Notes under the pieces: model-generated | Database searches by the model: none | The model's input: the letters and a program-made list of their open reading frames with translations, nothing else | What the model was told of the DNA's origin: nothing | Assembly (NCBI GenBank): GCA_032622095.1 | Contig: CP136063.1 | Coordinates: 121,046,723 to 121,110,722, forward strand | Source: Siphonodentalium dalli | Taxonomy: Eukaryota > Mollusca > Scaphopoda > Gadilida > Siphonodentaliidae | Direction of reading: 5' to 3' | Length of the DNA stretch: 64,000 nucleotides | Translations under genes and position numbers: made by a program | Part shown: positions 1 through 12,036 of the stretch, in pieces | Layout of the letters: the number at the start of each line of letters is the position of its first letter | Numbering within the stretch: position 1 is the first letter of the stretch

Positions 1-305
1 ACTGAAGACTACGTCGCCCTATTCACAACGCTGACCAAACAGTCTGTGTTAGTTAATATGTCAACACAACACCCAGCCAAGTTTTGTTTTTTTCTTATGA
101 AACTTTTCTATACTTGGTTGCAGTTTTACTTCTTTGAGTTCATTTAAATTATGTTTATAACTATTTCAATATCAGAATAATTATATGGAGCGTATAAACA
201 CAAGTCATCACAACACATTGATGGTGCAGTTATGTTATATTTGTGCACGATGTAAAGCCGTCGTGATTGTGTTTAATATGCACACACATCTTCAATGACG
301 ATTAA

Positions 306-888
306 AGGGGTATTGTACGCCATTTTAATTAAATTTCCGGTGACAACAACGATCTAATATCGATAATATATAGAAACATAAGTAATTTGAGTCGAAGATG
401 TATTCTGTAAACGCTCAGGTTAATAGGCTATCTTAAAATTTAATAATTTAAAAGTTAATAATTTGATATAAATTGAATTTATGACTGGAGCCATAAAATG
501 GCGTCAATTAAATTACGAATTACCGTAATCAAAAACAGTAATTGAGGGATACTGGATTTTTAAACCGATCGCACACACGATCGCTTAAAATATTATGATG
601 ATACGGGGAGAACACTCAAGCCACTCAATGACTAGCGACGGTACAATAACTTAAATGATTATATGGGACTAGTATGCATATAATATAACTTTTATTTGAT
701 TCGTTTGGTTGAAAACTTTACAAAAATTACTCGACAACGACAATTTGTATTTTTGCATTCCTGTAAATTTGTCATCCGTAACATGACTTCGTACTCAACA
801 GACTTTCAAATAATGGAAAAATTGTTACCTTATTCTCCGACTCGGAGACTATAGAAACCAACAACAACATTTGGCGTACAGTACCCCT
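306..888. mobile_element. TTAA-flanked MITE, copy 1
   Basis: A non-autonomous element of 583 bp. The ends are AGGGGTATTGTACGCC and the complement of AGGGGTACTGTACGCC, matching at 15 of 16 positions. Each end is flanked by TTAA (302-305 and 889-892), the target site of piggyBac-type transposases. The interior is clearly homologous to the copy at 19281-19918 (shared words around GAGTCGA and GGCTATC). No transposase frame is visible. The piggyBac assignment rests only on the TTAA duplication; a Kolobok-type element could leave the same mark. Confidence 0.8.
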
Positions 889-892
889 TTAA

Positions 893-1599
893 GATCTGAA
901 ACTCTCATCAAATCCATTTATGAAAATATTTTTGTCAGTATTGAATTCGCGCGAATTCGAAGTACGCGTATTCAAAACTGAGCGAAAAATAATACTGCGC
1001 GAATTTAAATACGAGTAAGGTAGCATCCCGATAATGTATACATTTGTATACATTTGTATACATTATATAAGATATTGTCTCCACGCCATTCTACTTAAAC
1101 CCAACATTGATTTACAAAATTTAACATGTGTAATTTCACATGGAATATATAGATTCGAGCTTGTTAATATTAAACCAAATGCTTACTGAGAAAATTTCAT
1201 GTTTGCGCAAGGATGACATTAAACTATACATTGCTTTTATCCCTTTGTTGTTAACATTTATCTGGGCTTTCCAAATTTTTCCATTTGCAAAAAATTTAAT
1301 ACCAATATGTATATTCCTTAACTGTTTCTAACGGAGTGTTGCTTATTTTAAAGGCAGTTAGTGTTTTTGTTGCTGGTTTCCTGAATATCAGGCATTTAGT
1401 TTTCTGAAGATTCACTTCTACTTTGTTCCTAATGCTGTAATTCTACAATTTATTCAAACATCTTTGCATAAACAATAAACAGAAATAAGCATGTTTGATT
1501 GAAATTATATTTTAAAAAAATCACAATGGTACCATCACAACGCAGTTGCCATGAGTTTTATGTAGAGAGTAATTTTATAGTAATAACTCAAAATCACTG
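893..1599. other. Intergenic stretch without a gene
   Basis: AT-rich sequence with no credible coding frame. It holds a three-copy 10-bp repeat of GTATACATTT at about 1036-1064. A 63-codon open frame at 1140-1331 has no splice context or recognisable motif. Confidence 0.5.
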
Positions 1600-3179
1600 T
1601 AGCTCAACTTTGCGAAGAAGTAAAATATTTGTTATGTGCAATAAATGGAATGATGAATTTAATTTTTAAATCCAATACGGCCGCTGATCTAACCCTCCCA
1701 AAATGACCCAAAAATGACTCGTTCCTTACTATTTGTAGCCCATGGCAAAGTATTTCGTCATGCAAAGAGTAAAATATCAAGATGGTTGCCGGTGGCCATG
1801 TTTAATGGCAGAATGACCCCAAAATGACTCGTTTCCATCTACATGTCAATGTTAAAATCCATGACAAATTTCATGATGATCCAACGAAAGGTACGACCTG
1901 TTAATCCGAGAGCCTGCTGGTTTCTATTCGACTTCTATTTGCACAATCGCATACGAAAGGTTTGATGCCCCAGATTTGTTCCACCACAGGAACGTTTAAA
2001 GAAATCCGATTTCTTAAGTTCCGCATTCCTGGCGTTTAGGGGCCAGAGACCCAACAAAAACCCAAAAAAATGACTTCTATTTGCACTTTTGAGTACAAAC
2101 ATCGACGTATATTATAAATATAGATCAATGGTACAAAGCTGATTTTTATATTAATAGTGCTCCAGCGAACACTGATCAACAATACAGAATTACTGAAACG
2201 AAATTTCATGGCGTTTTCATTTCAGAAGGGTTTTTTTTTTTTTTATAGTAGACCTACCCCCAAACCCCCCCCCCCCCTCCCCCCAAAATGACTTCTATTT
2301 GTACTTTCGAATACAAAGCTGATTTTTGTATTAGTAGTGCTCTAGTCATTACTGATCGATGATACACAATTTCTGAAACGAAATTCCCTGGCGTTTTCAT
2401 TTAAGAAGGGGTTTTTGAATGTACCCCCAAAAACCCGAAAATTTACTTTTATTTGCACATACTGTCGAATACAAAGCACAATTTCGAGGTGAACCCGGAA
2501 TAAATTTATAATAAGCTGTTTATTGTGTCAATTCTGTATTAATTATAACTGCTAAATATGACCAAATACAGCCCAAATTTCCGCGAGTTTCAGGGAGGAA
2601 AATTCGTTACTTTTGGGTAAAAAAAAAATGCAGAAAAACATGTAAGAAAATGAAAATTGAAATTTTAGTCCGGGAACCAGGTCGGTCAACGTGCATACCC
2701 CCTTCAGGATTAAACTTCATTCCTTTTTTTTGTAAGGATGTCTGCTCAAACTATTTCGAGTTGAAAGGTGATCTCACCAGTTTATGTATACCGGGCAATA
2801 TGGCGGCCATTTCCGGGAGTATACCCTCACTCACTACATAAATGTACAACAAGAACCCATTGTTCTTGTTTCCATGGCATATGCCTGTCATTTCATGCAT
2901 AATTTGACTGAAAAAATCCAAAATGGAGGACAAAATGGCAACCGGAAGTAGTAAAAGAGCATTTTAAGGTAACTGTCACCATAGGTGCCAGTTGTGCCAC
3001 CATACATGATGTCCAATCCTAATCAGATAATAGTAAGTTATAACCAGAGTTTTCAAAAATGACGACGAAAATGGCAATCGGAAGTCAACAATTGAAGTGC
3101 TTTTTTAATTTCTAACTTTTTAACTTTTTAAACTAAATCTTCAAATATCGAATAAATATATAGCCAATAAGTAGTGGTA

Positions 3180-4780
3180 TATATGTCATCATACAAGTTT
3201 CCAAAGCCACCAACTAGTTACAGAATACATAAAATGAGTGTTCCAAACCACCTAACGAGGGTACCAAACAATATAATGAGTCACCTACCCACCTAGTATC
3301 CAAAATCAATCTATGAGTATCCTAATCCATACGTCTGGACGGTCCGGTGCCCCAAATTCAAATATTGTCCGGAGTAAACATCGTAAATAATCCATCCAAC
3401 GAGTTTCCCAAACCACAATGTAGTGCCCCAAACCATATGCAACTGGTTCCCAACACACATAGTCCCCCAAGCCATGCATCCGGTGTCCTAGCCCACACAC
3501 TGAGTGTCACAAGCCATCATATAAGCCATCTAAATTCACCCGATTATTGTCGCAACCCTGCAACGATTGTTACAAACCACAGTGCATGTTAGTGCCCCAA
3601 ACAATGCAACTGGTGTTCCAAAATACACAGATTTTGTCCCAAACTACCAAAAATGAGTGTCCCTAACCATCCGATGAGTGCTCCAAATCTATAAACGAGT
3701 GGGTCAATCCATCCAATGATTGCCCCAAACCACAAAATGAGTGTCCCAAACCACCCAGCGTGTGTCCGAAAGGAAAAGATCGAGTGCCCAATATGCACCA
3801 AAACTAGTGTCCCAGGCCATCTGAGGAGAGTCCTGTGTCATACAACAGGACAGGTGTCCCAAACCACCAACTGTCGTCTCAATCAATTCAACGGACCAAT
3901 CAGTGAACCAGCCGACAAATTAGTGTCTCGTTCAACCACTCATGTGTCCGATATCCACATATAGTGTCCAAAAACCACCCAATTGGCGTCTCACACCATC
4001 CATTGCGTGTCACAAACAATTAAGTAGTGTCCCATACCATATGCACCTGATTCCCGACCCACACAGATAGTCCCACAAACCATGCATATGGTGTCATAAC
4101 CCACACAATTAGTATCACAAGGCATCCAAGGAGTGTCTCAATTCACCCGATTAGTGTCGCAACCCTGCAACGATTTTTACAAACAACAGTGCACGGTAGT
4201 GCCCCAAAAACAATGCAACTTGTGTTCCAGACCACATAAGTTTGGTCCAAAACCACATAGGTTTGTCCCAACCTACCATCATGAGACTCCCTCACCATCC
4301 AATGAGTGCTCCAAATCATACGAGTGGTCAATCCATCCAATGATTGCCCCAAACCACACGAGTGTCCCAAATCACCCAACGAGTGTTCGAAATGAAATGA
4401 GTGTCTAATATGCACCCAATTCCTCACAACTAGAGTCCCACGTCATCCGGGGATAGTTCGATGTCATATAACAGGTGTCCAAAATCACCAAAAGTCGTCT
4501 CAATCCATTCAATGGCCCAATCAGTGAACAAATCGACAAATTAGTGTCCCATTCCACCACACATGTGTCCCATATCTACATCGAGTGTCCAACACCACCA
4601 ATTGGTGTCTCAAACCATGCAATGGGTATCACAAACCACCCAGCGAGTGACCCAGACCATAAAACTAGTATCACAAACCAGCCATTGAGTTCCCACTCCA
4701 CCCAAAATGGTGTCACAAATCATCTACTAACTGGCATCTCAATACATCCAAACTAGTGTACAAAACCCTCCACCGAGTAT
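3180..4780 (+). repeat. 20-22-bp degenerate minisatellite, forward
   Basis: About 75 units resembling GTGTCCCAAACCATCCAATGA. Each has a CCCAAACCA core and a GAGTGT or TAGTGT spacer. Two larger blocks (about 3400-3960 and 4050-4610) match each other in order, for example AACCCTGCAACGAT and ACCATATGCA, so a 600-bp segment was duplicated after the small units arose. The many short open frames here simply read the repeat. Confidence 0.85.
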
Positions 4781-4784
4781 TTAA

Positions 4785-4996
4785 CCCTTTCATGGTGGGT
4801 GCTGTGCTGCTGCAACTTTAATTATCCTATGTGCAATGCATTCTTTCATATGGAGTCTTGCATAATATAAGAGAATGCCATGGCTTACATGGCCAAGGTA
4901 AGTTTTGTTAGATCAATGCATTTTCTCATATATGCGATGCGCCCTATATGGCACAGGGTTTTCGCAAAATTTCAAGAATATACAGTCATTAAAGGG
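4785..4996. mobile_element. 212-bp TTAA MITE with CCCTTT ends
   Basis: Flanked by TTAA at 4781-4784 and 4997-5000. The ends are CCCTTTCATG and the complement of CCCTTTAATG. It sits inside the minisatellite, which resumes in the same orientation just downstream for two units. The CCC start after TTAA is the usual piggyBac form. Confidence 0.7.
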
Positions 4997-5044
4997 TTAA
5001 GACCATCAAATGAGTGTTCCAAACCATCCAGTGGGTTTTACCAA

Positions 5045-5490
5045 ACCAAGAGACACTCCCTGTGTGGTTTAGGAAATTCGATGGATGATTTTGTACAATA
5101 GGTGGGACAATAATTCGATGGTGTGGGACATTCTGCATGGGGTGGTATTAGACACCAGTTGGATGTTTTTAGATACTCCTGGTCCTCGTGGTTTGAGGCT
5201 ATCGTCATGTTGAATGGGGCGGCTATTGGATGGGTATGGACACTCATTGATTGGTTTGCATTGGACACACATGGGATGGTGTGGGGTTCTCAATTGATGG
5301 CTTGGGGTGCTCGTTGTGAGGTTTGGGACACCACGTGCAATTTGGGACATTCTCTAGATGATATGTCAATCGTTGGATGGTTTGGATTACTCATTAGGGC
5401 GTGTTTGAATGGTTTGTGACATTAGTTGGGTCGATTGGGGTACGTATTGGGTGGTTCGGGACACTGGTTGCTTTTGACACTCATCTCATG
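5045..5490 (-). repeat. Same minisatellite, inverted
   Basis: From about 5050 the motif appears as its complement (TTTGGGACAC, GGATGGTTTG, ATTGGATGG). The array is therefore head-to-head with the one ending near 5045. The inverted side has only about 20 units against about 75 on the forward side, so the forward arm expanded or the inverted arm shrank. Confidence 0.8.
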
Positions 5491-5556
5491 GCATATAGGA
5501 CTATTGGATATATATTATATTCGATATGAGAAGATTTAGTTACACTTTGGATACCG

Positions 5557-5652
5557 ATGCCCTCGTTTCTGCCCTAAATGGGCACTAATGGTTCATATCT
5601 GCCATCTTATTAGTATTCAGTACACTCGTGGGTTCAATTCCCTTCTGGGCAT
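5557..5652 (+). other. tRNA-like fold, possibly a SINE relic
   Basis: ATGCCC at 5557 can pair with GGGCAT at 5647. A B-box/T-arm-like GTGGGTTCAATTCCC stands just before it, and the segment is followed by an AAAATAATAAAA tail. No convincing A box or anticodon arm is seen and the spacing is longer than a tRNA's, so this is at most a degraded tRNA-derived sequence. Confidence 0.25.
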
Positions 5653-6191
5653 TAAAATAATAAAAAAAATTCTTCAAAATTGTGTTTTAAATCTATTTTA
5701 ATTTGATGGACACTGAAGGGCCAAATCCTCGTGATATGGCTCATTATTATCAGATATCGATTTAGCATGGTATATTTTTTTCTTTAAAAAAAAATGGAAG
5801 CTTCTGGTAAAATGTAACGAAATTTGCCCAAGTTGACCACATCCGGACACCATTTTGTCCGCTATTTTGGATTTTGTAATGACAACAATAATAATTTGTT
5901 CTTGTTGCGTGTTTCTGCCATCTTTATAACATAAATTTAAATTTCATTGAAGTTTATATTCCACAAGAAACGAAATATCTGACAATAAAGCCATATGTAA
6001 ATAGGACTTTTTTTTCAAAGAACGGATTTTGAAAACGTTGTTCCCCCGATTCTGCCCGATAAAATGACACAAACAATTACATATTGTATATTTCCATTGT
6101 TTTATCGTTTATATGAGGACTATGAAATGCCACGTGTTACTGCACCATTGATTCTGACAAAGAACCAAAAACCAAAACCAAAATTACCCCA

Positions 6192-6233
6192 CCCCAATAA
6201 TACTTACTCCTATATAATTAAGTATTATTGGGG
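6192..6233. repeat. Perfect 15-bp hairpin
   Basis: CCCCAATAATACTTA and its exact complement TAAGTATTATTGGGG are separated by 12 bases. It lies in the right part of the foldback element and has no counterpart in the left arm, so it was probably gained separately. Confidence 0.7.
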
Positions 6234-7170
6234 TAGTGTCAATTTATGTTCTGGTGACCTGTGCTTCTTAAGTGAATTACGTCACGGAATTTCGTTTCTT
6301 AAACAAGGTTTGTATGACCAGCGATATCAGGATAACTATTGAGGGAAAACAAATCAGCTTTGTCTTCGACAATAAAAGTAAATTTTCGGGTTTTTGTGGG
6401 TACTTTAAATAAACCCATTCTAAAATGAAAACGCCAGGGAATTTAGTTTCAGAAATTGTGTATTATTGATCAGTGATGACTGGAGCACTATTAATATGAA
6501 AATTAGCTTTGTACTCGAAAGTGCAAATAGAAGTCATTTTGGGGGTTTTGTGGATACTTTCAAAACCCCCCTTCTGGAATGAAAACGCCAGGAAATTTCG
6601 ATTAAGAAATTGTGTATATATTGTTGATCAGTGATTGCTGGAGCACTATATAAAAATCAGCTTTGTACTCAAAAGTGTAAATAGAAGTCATATTTGGTTT
6701 TTTTTTTGGTGGTCTCTGGCCCCTAAACGCCAGGAATGCGGAACTTAAGAAATCCGAGTTCATTGAACGTTCATGGGGTGTAACAAATCTGGGGCATCAA
6801 ACCTTTCGTGCGCTATTGTGCAAATAGAACCCAGCAGACTCCCTGATTATGTAGCCCGTGCCAAAGGATTTAGTCGTGCAAAGAGTAATATCCAAGACGC
6901 CTGCTGGTGGCCATGTTTTATGGTTGAATGACCCCAAATTGACTCGTTCCCATCAACATGTCAAATCCAACAGCCATGACAAATTTCATAATGACATGAC
7001 CAAAGATACGACCTGTATAGCCCGTGCTGATGAAAATTATTTACTTTACAAGTAAAGTTGAGCTAAAAATGCATGATTCAAGTGAGTTAGCTAGATCTTC
7101 CATTATTTTAATTGATAGTTTAGCTGCGTCTGACACAAATCGTCTTGGTCATATAAAAAGCTGATGGAGC

Positions 7171-7634
7171 AGATCGTGTCATGAATATCTACTCTGGCTA
7201 ACGCCCGTAGAGCTCATATTAATTCCACCAGTACAAACCTTGGAAAAATTTTAAGAATATATTTCTTAGTTGTTATCTCTTCCTTAATAATGTACTTCAC
7301 TGTCGGTGAATGTCCAAACTAAAAAATTCATCATTTTCTCTAACTTTTGTGAGCCGATATCGCAATAAACATCAAATTAAATATCCAGTAAATATTCTGT
7401 AATTGTTAAGCGACGCAAAGCAAAATCGCTCACAAATTCACTCAAACCGTGACCATTCGAGTTGGGACCTTCACCTACAGTGAAGTACAGTATTAAGAAA
7501 CAGATAATAACTAAGAAATATTTTTTTTAACTTTATAAGTTTCCGTGTCAAAACTTCCAACAGTTCCAAGATTTTGTCTTGGTGGAATATGATCTCTATG
7601 GGCGCTAGACAGGGCAAAGATTCATGGCATGATC
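7171..7634. repeat. Imperfect long inverted repeat, MITE-like
   Basis: The left sequence AGATCGTGTCATGAAT pairs with ATTCATGGCATGATCT at the right. TAACGCCCGTAGAG with CTCTATGGGCGCTAG and CCACCA blocks continue the match. An inner pair of arms of about 70 bp (7251-7320 and 7460-7530; TATTTCTTAGTTGTTATCT, TAATGTACTTCACTGT) is better conserved and is bounded by TTAA on both sides. It may be a separate MITE nested in an older inverted repeat, immediately 5' of the retroelement. Confidence 0.6.
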
Positions 7635-7837
7635 TAGCATACAGTCAAACATGATATCCACTAAACCGTTCAACTGGTATTGTTTCTTCTTTTCTATTGT
7701 ATCTTATTTCAATTTTTACTCCACTTCTACAATATCTTATTTAACTACAACTGTAACGCTGCAATGGACCCAGAAAGCCGAAGTCGTCAAATCCCGTATG
7801 GTTACAATTAAAATTTGCCTTTTAAACACCATTTCAA

Positions 7838-9310
7838 ATGGGGGTTAGTCTTCAACAGTACCGACCAACCATCGGGACATTCCAATTTGTTATCAGCTCA
7901 AGTTGTAGGCCGTTGCGATCAAAACGTTTAAATAACTTCCTGATCTCATCTTCCAGCACAGTATCTAGATCATTACGATTGGCATTATTTCTCTCCCTAT
8001 TAATTATAATCAGTGGAAACGTGAAACCAAATCCAGGTCCTAATGGTGCTACCTCTCAAAACGAAATACATACTCTATCAGTGTTCCACTTGAATATTCG
8101 ATGTATCAGGTACAAACTCGAAAAGATAGCCGACTTTATCTCAGACTACGACATAATTTGTTTTAATGAAACTCATATCGATAACAACTTTCTTTCATCA
8201 GAATTAAAACTCAACCATTTCTCAGACCCTGTCAGATCAAATGGCTCAAGCCATGTCGGAGGTATAGCAGTGTACTTTGCTGAGCATATTTTGTACGACC
8301 GTTTATCGTGCTTGGAATTCGACGATTCTCTAATGTGGTTTAGATTACTCTCCAAAAATTCCGGCTACCTCATTTGTGTGTCTTACCGTTCTGATCAATT
8401 TTGTAACCGGGATTATTGGAATCTTCTAAACACATCAGTGTTTGAGGCACTTGACCTTAACATGCCGATTATATTGATGGGGGATTTTAATTCTAACGCT
8501 CTTGACCCATCGTCGGAAATTTCGTCTTTGATAGATTATTATAGCTTTCGTAACCTAATTACGTCACCTACCAGGGTTACCTCGACCACCAGCACCATGT
8601 TAGACCCAATAATGATCAATAATTGTCACACTGATAATATAGTGAGTCATTACTCTGAAGTAGTAAATCTAGGTGTCTCGGATCACTACGCAGTTGTATC
8701 AATATTAAAGTATGACTATGGTCCCAACACATGTTATTACCGAACAGTGAGAAATTATGCTAATGCTGACTTTGTTCGAGCTAGGAGCCTGATAGATAAC
8801 GCAGACTGGTCACAATGTTATATACCTAACATCGATTCTGCTGTCCAAAATTTTACTTCTAAATTTCTAGGTATAAAGGATGAAACTGTTCCAAAGACCA
8901 GAGTCTTAATCAGACAAAAAGACAAACACTGGTTCAATTCAGAGCTTCGCACTATGCTTAGAAAAAGGGACCGTGCACGTAAGAAAGCGCCTAAATCTAA
9001 GAAAGAATCAGATTGGACTAAGTTTAAACAAATTAGGAACACCCTCAACAATATGAAAAAAATTGCAAAAAATAGCCACGAGGAAACGCTTTTGAAGGAC
9101 ATAAAAAATCAACCATTTGTGAAATATTTTTGGCACTCTGTTAAAGAAATTTTAAATACAAACACAAAAGCTGCAATTCCTCTTTTATGCGACGGTACTG
9201 GCACACTGATGTACGAAGATGTTGACAAAGCCACCCTTCTCAACTATGCATTCATTGAAAATTCGAACTTGGACGATACTCTCTGCAATTTGCCACCCTT
9301 CAGGAAATGA
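7838..9310 (+). pseudogene. CR1/L2-like non-LTR retrotransposon ORF2, endonuclease part
   Basis: A 490-residue frame carries an apurinic-type endonuclease (APE) of non-LTR retrotransposons. Visible motifs are HLNIR (residue ~84), the catalytic NET (~110-112), MGDFN (~214-218) and SDHY (~281-284). The N-terminus has a hydrophobic run (residues ~47-58) followed by SGNVKPNPGP, which resembles the 2A-like ribosome-skipping signal known at the start of several APE retrotransposon proteins. The acidic residues of the canonical D-V/I-E-x-NPGP are here N and K, so it is probably impaired. A TGA ends the frame just before the reverse transcriptase, so the copy is broken. The 5' end of the element is not located. 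Confidence 0.85.
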
Positions 9311-9337
9311 TGTGAATCCAATATCTCCGAAATAGAA

Positions 9338-11191
9338 TTGAAAACGGAAGATATCGAAGAGACTATACGGTCCATGAAACCGAACAAAGCATCAGGGCAC
9401 GACGTAATAACTGTCAGAATGCTACAAGGAACACTTCCATCTATTGCTACACCACTTTTGAAACTTTTCAAATTGTCACTTAATTGTGAAATATTTCCCA
9501 GCGAGTGGAAGAAAGCAAATGTGATACCGATCTAAAAAGAATGAACGCTCTGATCCCAATAATTACCGCCGTATTTCACTTCTCCCCTGTCTGGCAAAGA
9601 ATTTTGAGAAAGTTACCCTTAAATACTAAAATGTTCACTTCACTGAAAATAATTTACTATATCGGTATCAAGCTGGTTTTACGCCAGGGTACTGTACGTC
9701 TCTGCAGTTGATTGAATTGTATCACTCACTTTGGCAGGCCCTGGATGAATATTCGGCAACAAGTGCAGTATTTTGCGATATTTCAAAAGCATTTGAAAGG
9801 GTCTGGCACAGAGGACTGATTTTTAAACTGAAACAGTATGGAGTGAATGGGAAATTGCTTAACTGGCTGGAAAGTTATCTCAAGGGTCGCCAACAACGCG
9901 TTCTCATTAATAACTCATTCTCTAAATACGATCGCCTTATGTCAGGAGTGCCCCAGGGGTCAATCCTAGGTCCTTTTTTTATTTGTAACTTACATTAACG
10001 ACCACTCTAAAGTTATTAATTCATCTACTCGTATGTACGCCGATGACACTTGCTTTTTCAGCATTCAACCGACTTTAAATGATTGTGCTAATGCACTAAC
10101 TGAAGATATCGACAGGGTGCACAAGTGGTCTAGGCAATGGTTGGTGACATTAATCCAAACAAAACCAAGTCTATGTCATTTTCTTTCGTCGAAAATTAAG
10201 ATATTCTCGAATTAGAACTTGATAACCAGGATATAGAGCAAGTCTCACACCACAAACACTTGGGGATAACTCTACAATCGAACCTAAATTGGGATATATG
10301 TAAACGAGTTTCTTCTCGTATAGCACAGCTCCGTAAAATAAAAATGTTAGTTAACAGAGAAATTCTTGATCTTATGTATAAAACATATCTTACCTCTAAT
10401 GGAATATGGTGATGTAGTCTGGAGCAATGCTCCTGACAATCTTTTGGACAAATTAGAGCGATTACAGATCGAGGCCGGGCTAATTGTTACTGGCCTTACA
10501 CGATCAGCCTCATCTGACAGTGTTAATAGAAACTGGTTTGACCAAACTCAAAGAAAGACGAAAAATGCACAAATTACGTATATGGCATAAAACAATTGAT
10601 GGGAAATCTAAAAAATACCTAACATCTTTGATACCTAAAACATCTGGTGAATTGACCGATTACCCACTTAGAAACCCTCTATAGATGAGACATGACAATA
10701 ATAGAAGTGCACACATGAGATCCTCCTTTGTTCCGTCTCGGAATGGAACATTGCCACCACGAAAGTAGAGGGCGAACTCAATAAAAACACAGTGCTTGCC
10801 AAAATTTATACTGCTTGTAGAGCTATGTACAGTAGATATTCCGAAACAGCCACCATGCTATAAAACAGGACAACGAAAATTGAATGTATTACAATGTAGA
10901 TTACGAAATAATTGTAGTGACCTAAATTTCGATAAACAACGGAATCATATTGCCGACAACTCATTTTGCCAATGCGGTCATCATTGTGAAGACGCATATC
11001 ATTATTTTTTTCAGTGTTCTTTATACAACCAAGCCAGGCAATTAATGCTGGGAAAATTTACTAGATCGAATATCCATGCTACTTCTGTAATCGACCTGTT
11101 ATTCGGTATACCAAAGATGAGCAATGAATTAAATAGTCGTTTATTTGAAATAGTACAATCTTATATTTCGAAATCTGGTCGTTTCATCTGA
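9338..11191 (+). pseudogene. CR1/L2-like reverse transcriptase and C-terminal zinc-knuckle region, broken
   Basis: This continues the element in several frames. 9338-9535 has the RT N-terminal KPNKASG and WKKANVIPI motifs. 9708-9998 has FCDISKAFERVWH and SGVPQGSILGP. 10033-10215 has the catalytic YADDT. 10366-10684 has the LPLMEYGDVVW and LERLQ thumb region. 10796-11191 has a CQCGHHCEDAYHYFFQC cysteine-histidine cluster typical of these proteins. Frame changes near 9540, 9700, 10000, 10220 and 10700, plus in-frame stops, make it inactive. Family choice (CR1/L2 group of the Jockey superfamily) rests on motif style and is not phylogenetically tested. Confidence 0.85.
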
Positions 11192-11685
11192 GGCCTAACA
11201 CGAGCGCAATAATATGAATTCTATTTCTACGACACCTTTTTCTGATGCCATTGCAGCAACAACACCGCCATCATGTACTTAAGGGTGTATCCATGGCTCC
11301 GGACCTATTGTGAGGAAATTTACCTTAATAACAATTGATGTCTAGTGTAAGGCATGAAACATATTTCACAGATTGCATTTGAATAACCACCATTTCCCCA
11401 GAGAAAAATGAAACAACCTGGATCTTATCCTTTTCTAAAAAATTTGAGGTCCGAACCCATGTATACATCTTCCCCTACTTTAACCACCTAAACTTGGTAT
11501 ATCCTTTTCTGATCAGCACTACCATGCATCTCTTTACTATATCCTCATGAGTGCTTCTGAATACGGGGAGAGGATCATCAATAAGTTGCATAACTTATAC
11601 TCCAATCCCCTGTTGCCACATCACATGTATAAATATCTAATTTGTAATTTAATCCAATATATTCATATTCATATATGTTACTACA

Positions 11686-11756
<71 letters not shown>
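11686..11756. repeat. (TAC)n microsatellite
   Basis: About 23 perfect ACT/TAC trinucleotides. They read as poly-Tyr on one strand and poly-Ser on the other, which explains the open frames at 11547-11774 and 11578-11811. The repeat is not coding. Confidence 0.95.
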
Positions 11757-12036
11757 CGTTCAACAGAGGAATAACTGTATCGGTATGCCGAAAAGTTCCA
11801 ATAATAGACAAAAATTGTACCGCGCAAATTAAAACACGAATAATTTTTTAATTTATGTCCCATTTGGTTTGTTTTTTCTCCAGAAAAACCAAGCCAGTTG
11901 TGATGTTAAATAATTACTTAAGTTTATGTGTTCCTGTTGTTGCAAATATATTTTAGGTTTCAGTTGAAATCCTGCATAAAATTTTAATTGTTGAGGATAT
12001 ATTTTGTGATCTTATTTTCAGCTATACAACCGAGGT

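Larger units (their letters stand above)
1906..6841. mobile_element. Foldback-type element with long inverted arms
   Basis: The left arm from about 1910 to 2960 and the right arm from about 5700 to 6841 are inverted copies. Matching blocks include GGTTTGATGCCCCAGATTTG (near 1960) with its complement near 6800, the AAAACCCGAAAATTTACTTT block (near 2435) with its complement near 6380, and the AACAAGAAC / TCCAAAAT blocks (near 2850-2930) with complements near 5870. The 20-bp minisatellite in the middle also switches strand, so it belongs to the arms. The flanks CCTGTTAAT and CCTGATTAT may be a worn 9-bp target duplication. The layout resembles Drosophila Foldback and sea-urchin TU elements, but no transposase is present. 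Confidence 0.65.
1600..7065. mobile_element. Satellite-bearing element (TAGCTCAACTT family), split by an insertion
   Basis: The two ends are TAGCTCAACTT at 1600-1610 and its inverse AAGTTGAGCTA at 7055-7065. Next to each end is a degenerate unit of the 160-bp satellite that forms the array at 48569-51253: the AAGAGTAAAATCCAAGATGG-like core followed by CATGTT and GACTCGTTCCCATC. Both fragments are in the same orientation and together would make one short element. The foldback element at 1906-6841 lies between them. This gives relative age: the satellite element was there first. Confidence 0.65.

Noticed and set aside
3306-5419. Overlapping frames rich in GLGH, WFG or PNH words
   Set aside because: All are readings of the 20-bp minisatellite on both strands.
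5557-5652. tRNA gene
   Set aside because: A B-box-like arm and a 6-bp closing stem exist, but the A box, anticodon arm and normal length are missing.
11547-11811. Frames with long poly-Tyr or poly-Ser
   Set aside because: They are produced by the (TAC)n microsatellite.
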